DNA of 5,930 nt from a bacterium (lineage in GTDB: Bacteria; SZUA-79; Acidulodesulfobacterales; Acidulodesulfobacteraceae), in the NCBI GenBank assembly GCA_021803845.1, contig JAJZLA010000118.1:1-5930 (forward strand). The letters are read 5' to 3'. The translations under genes were made by a program, and so were the position numbers. Numbering within the stretch: the stretch's first letter is position 1; each line of letters opens with the position of its first letter. Below the pieces are notes generated by a model, which worked only from the letters and a program-made list of their open reading frames with translations, made no database searches and was not told the DNA's origin. Of this stretch, positions 1 to 5,930 are shown in pieces.

Positions 1-2945
1 CATTATTTAACGGCGCTTTAAAATCGGCGGGCATTATTAATATTAAAGAAAAAGAGGGTAAATTTAAATCGGTTTTAAAAAATATCGACGTCGGCAAACT
101 TATAGATTTTTACGATGCCGAAAAAACCCCGCAGTTTAAAGGTATTGCAAGCGGAAACGTCGTTACTTTCCTGCATTTTGGAAGAAATTTTTATGCCGGA
201 AATATTGAAACAATAGAGCTGGAAAAACCCGTCCAGCAGATTAAATCCGGAAACAGAAGAGTCGGCAGAACTATATATTATATTAATTATAGAAATAATA
301 TTTTGGTAAAAGGAGCGGTATTATTAAACGATAAATATGTTTTATTAAAAAATATCCGTGTTTCTTCAAAGATAATAAACGGCTCGGCCGAAGGAAAAAT
401 AAATTATGACAAGAACTATTTAAGCATAGGCTTCAGTTCTGCATACAGCGGACTGCCTTCCGTAAGCTTAATAGAAAAATACAAAAGCAGGTATTTCGAG
501 CCTTCGGGTACCGGCGTTATAGCCGGCAATATAAGCGGAAATTTTAATAATATACTTTTTAGTTTCAGGAACAGATTCGGAACCCTTTATATTAATAAAT
601 ATCTAAGTTCGTATAAGGGAAACGCCGACGTCGATATTACCGGAAGCGGAAAAGTTTTATTTAAAAGCGTACGTTTGAAGGAAAAAAGCGCTAAATTTAA
701 TAAAAACGGAACATTTGATTTCAGCGGAGAAATATTCGAGAATAAAAATTCAAAAAAAGAATATATAAGCGGAAATTTTAATGCGGCGGATATTCATTTA
801 ATTTCCGAAAAGCCTTCTATTCCGCTTTATGCGGCTTTCAATTCCGGCGGAACGATTTCCGGAGAGCTTAATAGCCCGGTTTTTGAAATAGCGGCAAATT
901 CTAAAAAAGTCGAAATATATAACCAGTATCTTTCAGACGTTAATTTGCTGTTTTCATTAACTAAAAGTACTTTGACTGTCAAAAAACTCGACGGTTCTTA
1001 CGGCGGCGCAATTTTTAACGGCTACGGAAGTCTGAATTTCGGGCGCAATAATAATAACTACGACCTCAGGATAGTCTCAAACCGGATTAATCTTGCCGAT
1101 TTAAATTTTAAGCCGATTAAAAAATATAGCATAAAAGGGAATGCCGGCGTCAATCTTCATATAGGCGGCTCTTTCAACCTGCCCGACATTTCCGGCAAGG
1201 CGGCGGTAGACGGTATTTACGTAAACGATTATTCACTGGGAAACGCTGACATCGGCGTTTCTTCGTCTAACGGCAGAATGGCTTTAAATTTTTCCGCTTT
1301 AAAAAGTTCGCTAAAAACGAAAGCGGTCATATCGCTTAAGAAAGGATATCCGTATCATTTCTTAACGGATATTAATTTATTAAACATTAATTACCGCAAA
1401 ACCCTGTTCATATTATCCGGCGGTATTTACGGTAGCGGAAAAATTTCCGATATTAAAAATTCTTATTTATTTTCAAAATTAGATTACGTTTATTTAAAAC
1501 ACGGGCCTTTTTTCTTAAAAAACGCTAAAGATATAAAAATGTCTTACATGGGCGGAACGCTGAAATTCAGTGGATTTAAGTTGACGGGCGGAAATAACTA
1601 CTTTCAGGTCAGGGGCAGTATAACTCCTAAAAGATATCATATTATATTAAACGACAGAACCGATTTGTGGATCCTTGGAATTTTATCGGATAAAATAATA
1701 AATTCATCGGGGTTCATAACGGCTTCAGCAGTTGTTTTCGGATCCTTTGCCTCTCCAAGTATATACGGCTTTGCCAATATAGAAAGAGGGCTCATAGAGA
1801 CTTCGGCATATCCGTCGCTTGCCGCCTCAAGAATTTTCGCCGGATTGATATTCGACAACAACATGATACTTCTTAAAAAAGCGCGGTTCAGAATGTTAAA
1901 CGGTATTTTTTCCGCCCGCGGAGTAATAAGGCTGCAAAACCTTAAACCTTCGTACTATAATATTGCGGCAGGTTTTAATTCGGTTATCTATAGAAAATCA
2001 AACTATTTTTATGCAAAAATGAACGGAAATATCGGATATTCCGGCAGTAACGAAAACCCCGTCTTATACGGCGACGTAGATATAAAAAAGGCTCTGTACG
2101 ATAAAAGAATAAATCTTTCGTCGTTTCTTTTAAGTTATAAAAATTATAATATCGTCAAATCGCCTGCCGCAATAGGAACTTTTAACCCTAAGCTAAATAT
2201 CGGAATAACGTCGGATAAAGGCGTCTCTATTAAAAATAATATCGTAGATACCGATTTCAGCGCGAAACTTCATCTCATAGGAACGCTATACGACCCGGTT
2301 ATAATGGGAACAGCAAATGCCGAAAAGGGGGAAATATACTTCAGGGGGACAAAGTTTAAACTGTCTTACGCAAATTTAGATTTTAATAACCAGTACAGAA
2401 TTAACCCTTCTTTCGATATAGCGGCGGCGACCCATATAAATCAATATATAATAAGAATGAACGCGAACGGTTCGCTGTTAAATTTCAACGTTAATCTTTC
2501 TTCCACCCCGCCCCTTTCGGAACTCGATATAGTGTCGATGCTGGCGTTAGGCGCGCCTACGACTTCAGTTTATGCCGGTTCGGCAGGAGGCATTGCGGCG
2601 TCGGAAGCGGCGTCGGCTATAGGAGGAGGCGTCGAGCGAAGCGTTACGGGAGCAATTTCAAGCTATTTCGGATTCAGGAACCTGTCGGTATCGCCTTCAT
2701 ATTCGGTCGTAACTCACAGCGCCGCTCCGCAGGTAACGGTTACTAAATCTTTAACAAAAAAACTTTCCGTTTCATACAGCGATATAGTATCTTCCCAATC
2801 TTCGCAGTCGGTAACGATGACATACAGCTTGAGCCGCCATATTTCCGTAATAGGCGTCTGGGAGAACAACGAACTTGCTCCTAATAATTCTAATATATAC
2901 AGCGAAGTCGGGGGAAATATTGTTTTTCATTTCAGATTTTATTAA
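1..2945 (+). CDS. tamB: TamB-family translocation/assembly module protein, 5'-truncated by window edge
   Basis: Seen: the frame is open from base 3 to the TAA at 2943-2945, giving 980 residues with no start in view. A TTG at 303 is internal, because the 100 codons before it are stop-free and read as the same kind of beta-strand-rich protein. The visible C-terminus has the TamB (DUF490) hallmarks: a 'GTLYDPVIMG' turn motif (from 2280), then 'STPPLSELDIVSMLALG' (2502-2552), an Ala/Gly/Ser-rich segment (2574-2630), then alternating strands with 'KLSVSYS' and a final 'VFHFRFY' ending in an aromatic residue. Family knowledge: TamB is anchored in the inner membrane by an N-terminal helix and spans the periplasm as a hydrophobic beta-groove. 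It acts with an Omp85 partner in outer-membrane protein assembly and in AsmA-like phospholipid transport. E. coli TamB is 1259 residues, so roughly the first quarter, including the anchor, is probably outside. Context: it lies 24 bases upstream of an Omp85 gene on the same strand, which supports the call and a shared operon. The family call is near certain; the exact client is unknown. Confidence 0.93.
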   Translation, partial: LFNGALKSAGIINIKEKEGKFKSVLKNIDVGKLIDFYDAEKTPQFKGIASGNVVTFLHFGRNFYAGNIETIELEKPVQQIKSGNRRVGRTIYYINYRNNILVKGAVLLNDKYVLLKNIRVSSKIINGSAEGKINYDKNYLSIGFSSAYSGLPSVSLIEKYKSRYFEPSGTGVIAGNISGNFNNILFSFRNRFGTLYINKYLSSYKGNADVDITGSGKVLFKSVRLKEKSAKFNKNGTFDFSGEIFENKNSKKEYISGNFNAADIHLISEKPSIPLYAAFNSGGTISGELNSPVFEIAANSKKVEIYNQYLSDVNLLFSLTKSTLTVKKLDGSYGGAIFNGYGSLNFGRNNNNYDLRIVSNRINLADLNFKPIKKYSIKGNAGVNLHIGGSFNLPDISGKAAVDGIYVNDYSLGNADIGVSSSNGRMALNFSALKSSLKTKAVISLKKGYPYHFLTDINLLNINYRKTLFILSGGIYGSGKISDIKNSYLFSKLDYVYLKHGPFFLKNAKDIKMSYMGGTLKFSGFKLTGGNNYFQVRGSITPKRYHIILNDRTDLWILGILSDKIINSSGFITASAVVFGSFASPSIYGFANIERGLIETSAYPSLAASRIFAGLIFDNNMILLKKARFRMLNGIFSARGVIRLQNLKPSYYNIAAGFNSVIYRKSNYFYAKMNGNIGYSGSNENPVLYGDVDIKKALYDKRINLSSFLLSYKNYNIVKSPAAIGTFNPKLNIGITSDKGVSIKNNIVDTDFSAKLHLIGTLYDPVIMGTANAEKGEIYFRGTKFKLSYANLDFNNQYRINPSFDIAAATHINQYIIRMNANGSLLNFNVNLSSTPPLSELDIVSMLALGAPTTSVYAGSAGGIAASEAASAIGGGVERSVTGAISSYFGFRNLSVSPSYSVVTHSAAPQVTVTKSLTKKLSVSYSDIVSSQSSQSVTMTYSLSRHISVIGVWENNELAPNNSNIYSEVGGNIVFHFRFY
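861..2348 (+). repeat. Degenerate repeated TamB strand-turn motif (protein level)
   Basis: At least five copies of a degenerate motif, roughly G-[STE]-x3-P-x3-[GA] followed by a short strand, occur inside tamB. They start at 861 (GELNSPVF), 1167 (GSFNLPDISG), 1740 (GSFASPSIYG), 2043 (GSNENPVLYG) and 2280 (GTLYDPVIMG). The first to second and third to fourth are each spaced by about 100 residues. A weaker copy without the proline sits near 1435 (GSGKISDI). The DNA itself is not repeated. Such units are typical of the AsmA/TamB beta-groove fold and mark its successive turns. Confidence 0.65.
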
Positions 2946-2969
2946 AATACGTTAAAATTAAAATATTTT
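2946..2969 (+). promoter_or_regulatory. Short AT-rich tamB-bamA spacer lacking a Shine-Dalgarno sequence
   Basis: The 24-base gap contains only one C and one G. No GGAG/AGGA-like sequence lies within reach of the ATG at 2970. Three copies of TTAAAAT (2942-2948, 2952-2958, 2958-2964) and an AAAATATTTT palindrome (2960-2969) fill it. The spacer is too short to hold a convincing terminator or a full promoter of its own. Inference: the downstream gene is co-transcribed with tamB, and its initiation relies on an unstructured A/U-rich leader or on ribosomes finishing tamB. Confidence 0.5.
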
Positions 2970-5789
2970 ATGAAGACGAATTTCAATATAAATATAAAAA
3001 AAACCTTAGTATCTTTATTTCTTTCGGCGTTAACGCTTTGCCTTTTTAATGCGGTTTGCGCAAAAACTTCCTATGCAAAAAACCCTTCGAGCATTTACAA
3101 CATCCCGGCGGAAGAATACGTTATACGGTCTATAAAATATGAAATGCCGTCGGGCATTCCGATGAAAGATATAAAAAATTTTATTTTTATAAAAAACGGG
3201 GAAAGATTTTCCATGCATTCCCTTGAAAAGACCGTTAAAACTCTCTATGCTTCGGGTTATTTTTCTAATATTTCGGTATTTTCCAAAATAAATAAGAAAC
3301 AAAAATCGATTTATTTAAAATTTATTTTTTTGCCTAAGATTTATATAGGAAGCGTAAATATTGTTGGGCTTAAAGGAACGGGGATACCGGCTAAAACAAT
3401 ACTAGATTCCATCCCAATAAAAAAGGGCGGCCGTTTTTTTAAATACTATAGAACTTTAAGCGAACAAAAAATCAAAGAAATTATGCTGAAGGGGGGATAT
3501 CCCGATGCAAAAATTGAAATAAAACGCATGGTATCAAGCAGTTCAAAAAAATATGCGGTGAATATCGATATTAATCCCGGCAGGCCAGTATTAGTTTCTA
3601 AGATATTCGTCAATTTTAAATTATATTATCCTAAAAAGACCGTAAATGAGCTTATCGGGAAATTAATTTCCAAACCTTTAAACCTTTATGAACTTCAAAA
3701 ATTCAGAAAAAATATCTGGAATTTGTATAAAAGCAAAGGATATTTAAACGCCATTATAGAAAAACCGAAAACAGCTTATATTTCTAAATATAATGCTGTT
3801 ATAACTTTCGATATCCACCCCGGCTATAAAATAATATTCCATTTTAAGGGAACGGAGCCTCTGAAGCAAAGTTTTATCGAAGATTCTGTGCTTGAAATAA
3901 AAAACGTGCTGATTTTCGATAAAGGAACGTTTAAAGCGTTTCAAAGAGTTTTAAAAGATTTTTTTAAAAAAGAAGGCTATTTTTTTGCGGAAATTTCTTT
4001 TAAAGAAGAAAAAAACGAAGCCGCCAAAACTATTAACGTATATTATACGGTTAAAAAAGGGCATAAGGTGGAAATAAAGAGCATAGTTATTAGCGGAAGC
4101 AAACCGGTCGGTAAAAAAACCATAATTTCGCTTATGGAAACCCGCGTAACGTCTCTCTTCAACAGGGAATATTTCTGCGAAAAAAGGCTCAAAAGCGATA
4201 TAACTAATATTGAAAATTACTATAATAACGAAGGCTGGCTTTCCGCCCGCGCTTCTTATAAACTAAAATTTGCCGCCGATAAAAAAAGCGTCGTTATTTC
4301 CATTAATATAAATAAAGGGATGCCGACCGTCGTAAAAAACGTTTATATTGAAGGACTTCCCGGTTTTTTAAAGACGGATAAAAAACTGACGGATTATTTT
4401 TTTAAAATGCAGAAACTGCCTTTTTATATAATTAAGGCTGAGAATGGAAAGAACCTGCTTTCTACCAAACTGGCGGATTCCGGTTTTGTTTTTTCTAAAG
4501 TAAAGCTGGATATTAAATATTCTAAAAATAAGAAATACGCGGTACTATATTATTACGTAGAAAGCGGTCCGAGGGTCCGTATAAAGAATATCTTAATCAT
4601 AGGAAATACCGTCACTAAAACATATTATATAAAGAGCCTTCTGCTTTTTAAAAAAGGGCAGTTTTACAGCCAGAAAAAAATAATAGATACGCAGAGCAGG
4701 CTTTATAAGGCGGGAATATTCAATTCCGTGAGCATTAAAGTAGATAATCCCGGAAATATAAAGCCCGATAAAAACATAACGGTCAGCGTGAAAGACGCGA
4801 AACCCTTAGATTTAAGCTTCGGCGCGGGCTACGGCACATATACGAGATATAAAGGCTTTATACAGCTTGAGAACAACAATCTTTTCGGCACCGGCAAGTC
4901 TTTATCCGCGCGCTTTTCTAAAAGCGCGATATATACCAACCTTCTTTTAAACTATTACGACCGCGCCGTATATAATTACAGGGGGCTGGCTTTTAACGCT
5001 CAGGGACTCGATACGGATATAATTACCCTTAATTATACTATGCGTAAAGAAGGAGGCTCGGTTTCTCTTATAAGGAGGTTTAACGACCGGTTAAAGGGGC
5101 TTCTTTCTTACGGAATGTTTTACGACTATCTTTCGGGGTTGAATCAGGGTGTGCAAATAACGCCCAGAGATATCGGTTTTACAAGGATAAGCTCGGCTTC
5201 GGCTTCGGTTATATATAATTCTAAAAATAACATATTTAACCCTACATCCGGAAATCTGACGACGTTAAGATTTACATATTCGGATTTTTTAATCGATTCG
5301 CAGGTTAATTTTTTTAAGATTTTTTTTCATACCGAAGAATACATACCTTTTATTTACGGCACTACTTTTTTGTACTCCGTGCGCTTCGGCTATATAAGGC
5401 CTCTTTCGCCGACGGCCCAGGTGCCTATAAACGAAAGATTTTTTTTAGGCGGCAGAACGACGGTAAGAGGTTTCCCACAGGATTCTATCGGCGTCGTGAA
5501 TCTTAATCCGTACAATTATCCGATAGGCGGGGACGTTATGGAAAATTATAATTTACAGCTTAATATTCCGGTTTATAATAATATTAATTTTTTTGTTTTT
5601 CAGGACGGAGGAAACGTATTTTTGAATACTCAGGATATAAGGCCGCTGGCATTGTATAAATCTGCCGGAGCGGGTATAATGTATCTGTCTCCTATAGGGC
5701 CTATAAGTTTTTCCTACGGTTTCATACTTACGAGAGAGCCTTACTGGCCGTCAGGAGGGGTTAATTTTACCGTAGGGACGTCGTTTTAA
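2970..5789 (+). CDS. bamA: Omp85-family outer-membrane assembly factor (BamA/TamA-like) with seven POTRA domains
   Basis: Role (family knowledge): an outer-membrane beta-barrel insertase whose periplasmic POTRA domains receive clients or partner proteins. Seen: residues 1-31 or 1-36 form a signal peptide (Lys10-Lys11, hydrophobic 12-29, possible cleavage after VCA31 or SYA36). POTRA-like units lie at about 49-124, 125-207, 208-288, 289-366, 367-453, 454-535 and 537-613. The barrel spans about 614-939 and carries the L6 signature VRGF (832-835, preceded by FFLGG), the IGGD motif (852-855), FVFQDGGNVF (875-884) and a C-terminal Phe (VNFTVGTSF) as beta-signal. The length of 939 exceeds E. coli BamA (810) because of two extra POTRAs, while the barrel is shorter than E. 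coli's. After signal cleavage only Cys403 remains, so the L6 disulfide of E. coli BamA is absent. The ATG at 2970 is chosen because the in-frame tamB stop lies only eight codons upstream and the signal peptide starts directly at it. Neighbours: tamB upstream, a cbiD-like gene downstream. It could be a TamA-like paralogue rather than the essential BamA; the Omp85 assignment itself is firm. Confidence 0.93.
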   Translation: MKTNFNINIKKTLVSLFLSALTLCLFNAVCAKTSYAKNPSSIYNIPAEEYVIRSIKYEMPSGIPMKDIKNFIFIKNGERFSMHSLEKTVKTLYASGYFSNISVFSKINKKQKSIYLKFIFLPKIYIGSVNIVGLKGTGIPAKTILDSIPIKKGGRFFKYYRTLSEQKIKEIMLKGGYPDAKIEIKRMVSSSSKKYAVNIDINPGRPVLVSKIFVNFKLYYPKKTVNELIGKLISKPLNLYELQKFRKNIWNLYKSKGYLNAIIEKPKTAYISKYNAVITFDIHPGYKIIFHFKGTEPLKQSFIEDSVLEIKNVLIFDKGTFKAFQRVLKDFFKKEGYFFAEISFKEEKNEAAKTINVYYTVKKGHKVEIKSIVISGSKPVGKKTIISLMETRVTSLFNREYFCEKRLKSDITNIENYYNNEGWLSARASYKLKFAADKKSVVISININKGMPTVVKNVYIEGLPGFLKTDKKLTDYFFKMQKLPFYIIKAENGKNLLSTKLADSGFVFSKVKLDIKYSKNKKYAVLYYYVESGPRVRIKNILIIGNTVTKTYYIKSLLLFKKGQFYSQKKIIDTQSRLYKAGIFNSVSIKVDNPGNIKPDKNITVSVKDAKPLDLSFGAGYGTYTRYKGFIQLENNNLFGTGKSLSARFSKSAIYTNLLLNYYDRAVYNYRGLAFNAQGLDTDIITLNYTMRKEGGSVSLIRRFNDRLKGLLSYGMFYDYLSGLNQGVQITPRDIGFTRISSASASVIYNSKNNIFNPTSGNLTTLRFTYSDFLIDSQVNFFKIFFHTEEYIPFIYGTTFLYSVRFGYIRPLSPTAQVPINERFFLGGRTTVRGFPQDSIGVVNLNPYNYPIGGDVMENYNLQLNIPVYNNINFFVFQDGGNVFLNTQDIRPLALYKSAGAGIMYLSPIGPISFSYGFILTREPYWPSGGVNFTVGTSF
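3114..4808 (+). repeat. Seven tandem POTRA domains encoded in the Omp85 gene
   Basis: Each unit contains the POTRA helix-2 to strand-2 signature, a Gly followed by a hydrophobic or aromatic residue and a short strand. The seven are ASGYFSNISV (Gly96), KGGYPDAKIEI (Gly176), SKGYLNAII (Gly257), KEGYFFAEISF (Gly336), NEGWLSARASY (Gly422), DSGFVFSKVKL (Gly505) and KAGIFNSVSIKV (Gly582). Spacings between them are 80, 81, 79, 86, 83 and 77 residues, as expected for consecutive POTRAs. Most units end in a 'G-x-[PK]-V' turn into the next strand (GRPV, GYKI, GHKV, GMPT, GPRV). The copies are highly diverged, so this is an old array and not a recent duplication. Boundaries are approximate. Confidence 0.85.
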
Positions 5790-5829
5790 GCATATGGCTA
5801 AAGATAAAACAGTCCAAGAATAAAAATAA
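5790..5829 (+). other. Intergenic spacer between the Omp85 gene and cbiD, with a possible nine-codon ORF
   Basis: This 40-base gap has no inverted repeat followed by a T-run, so no intrinsic terminator is visible and read-through into the next gene is likely. It holds a minimal ORF, ATG at 5794 to TAA at 5821-5823 (MAKDKTVQE), in the same frame as the downstream gene but separated from it by TAA codons at 5821 and 5827. The only Shine-Dalgarno-like element before the ATG at 5830 is a weak AAGAA at 5816-5820. Whether the mini-ORF is translated cannot be told from the sequence. Confidence 0.35.
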
Positions 5830-5930
5830 ATGAGCGGCAAAATAAATCGGTCAGATATCGATATTAAAAGCGGGTTCAGAAAAGGGTTTTCTACCGGAAG
5901 CACTAGCGCCGCCGGTTACGTCGTATTCGT
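5830..5930 (+). CDS. cbiD: Probable cobalt-precorrin-5B C1-methyltransferase CbiD, 3'-truncated
   Basis: Only the first 33 residues are in the window. The ATG at 5830 is directly preceded by an in-frame TAA (5827-5829), so the gene cannot start upstream. Seen: after a short polar leader the protein reads 'FRKGFSTGSTSAAGYVVF' (residues 16-33). From memory of the family, CbiD proteins open with an '[LF]RxG[FY][TS]TG[TS]CAAAAAKAA'-type motif, and Salmonella CbiD has RKGYTTGSCATAAA. The match covers RKG, aromatic, [ST]TGS and small residues at the expected distance from the N-terminus. Role of the family: SAM-dependent C1 methylation of cobalt-precorrin-5B to cobalt-precorrin-6A in the anaerobic (cobalt-early) cobalamin pathway, in the cytoplasm. 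Odd: the Cys common in the motif is Thr here (residue 25), and the Ala run is broken by Gly-Tyr. It follows the Omp85 gene by 40 bases and is probably co-transcribed. The call rests on one motif in a fragment. Confidence 0.62.
   Translation, partial: MSGKINRSDIDIKSGFRKGFSTGSTSAAGYVVF

Noticed and set aside
1637..1864. Minus-strand ORF of 75 codons inside tamB
   Set aside because: It lies fully antisense to a confidently assigned TamB region, has no recognisable domain, and fits a chance open frame opposite a strongly biased gene.
2958..2970. AAAATATTTT palindrome before the Omp85 ATG as a terminator or operator
   Set aside because: It is ten bases of A/T only with no loop or GC stem, so it would not form a stable hairpin, and such palindromes are expected by chance at this composition.
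3045..3065. Possible lipoprotein signal (Cys30 in the Omp85 leader)
   Set aside because: The residues before Cys30 are N-A-V, not the lipobox pattern with Gly/Ala/Ser at -1. Omp85 proteins normally carry a standard signal peptide, and VCA/SYA cleavage sites are available.
3030..3302. Minus-strand ORF of 90 codons opposite the start of the Omp85 gene
   Set aside because: It is antisense to the signal peptide and POTRA1 region. Its protein is rich in Arg, Phe and Lys with no family signature, as expected for the complement of Lys/Phe-rich AT-biased coding sequence.
3744..3944. Minus-strand ORF of 66 codons opposite POTRA3-4
   Set aside because: This is a shadow of the real gene with no ribosome binding site or domain support.
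5318..5446. Runs of eight T (5320-5327, 5439-5446) and an A8 run at 2996-3003 as phase-variable or slippage sites
   Set aside because: Such runs encode Phe-Phe or Lys-Lys in conserved domain positions and are common throughout this AT-rich DNA. The frame is intact across them and nothing suggests programmed frameshifting.

Overview
The window is an all plus-strand, tightly packed stretch of a Gram-negative (diderm) bacterial chromosome. It carries two large outer-membrane biogenesis genes and the first codons of a third, metabolic gene. DNA is clearly AT-rich, with many AAA, ATA, TTA and TTT codons. An outer membrane is implied by a TamB-family protein and an Omp85-family (BamA/TamA) barrel protein. 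A CbiD-like start downstream points to the oxygen-independent cobalamin pathway. Together these suggest an anaerobic or microaerophilic AT-rich diderm. A deltaproteobacterial-type lineage (for example the Acidulodesulfobacterales/Sva0485 group) is only a tentative guess.

Layout: bases 1-2945 are the 3' part of tamB, whose reading frame is open right from the window edge, so its start lies outside. A 24-base, AT-only-like gap without a Shine-Dalgarno sequence follows. Bases 2970-5789 are a complete Omp85 gene of 939 residues, with a signal peptide, seven POTRA-like repeats (E. coli BamA has five, TamA three), a compact beta-barrel, and the VRGF and DGG signatures. After a 40-base gap, bases 5830-5930 are the beginning of a probable cbiD, cut by the window end.

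How they work together: TamB is an inner-membrane-anchored, periplasm-spanning beta-groove protein that works with an Omp85 partner in the outer membrane. Here the two genes are adjacent and co-directional, so they probably form a TamB-Omp85 pair serving outer-membrane protein insertion and/or lipid transport. The Omp85 protein has BamA-like sequence motifs but a small barrel and short L6 loop reminiscent of TamA, plus an unusually long POTRA arm. It is open whether it is the main BamA or a TamB-dedicated paralogue. The cobalamin gene has no obvious functional link and is probably just co-transcribed. No RNA genes, mobile elements, CRISPR arrays or convincing terminators were seen. I see no evidence of a wholly new system; the most unusual element is the seven-POTRA Omp85 paired with TamB.
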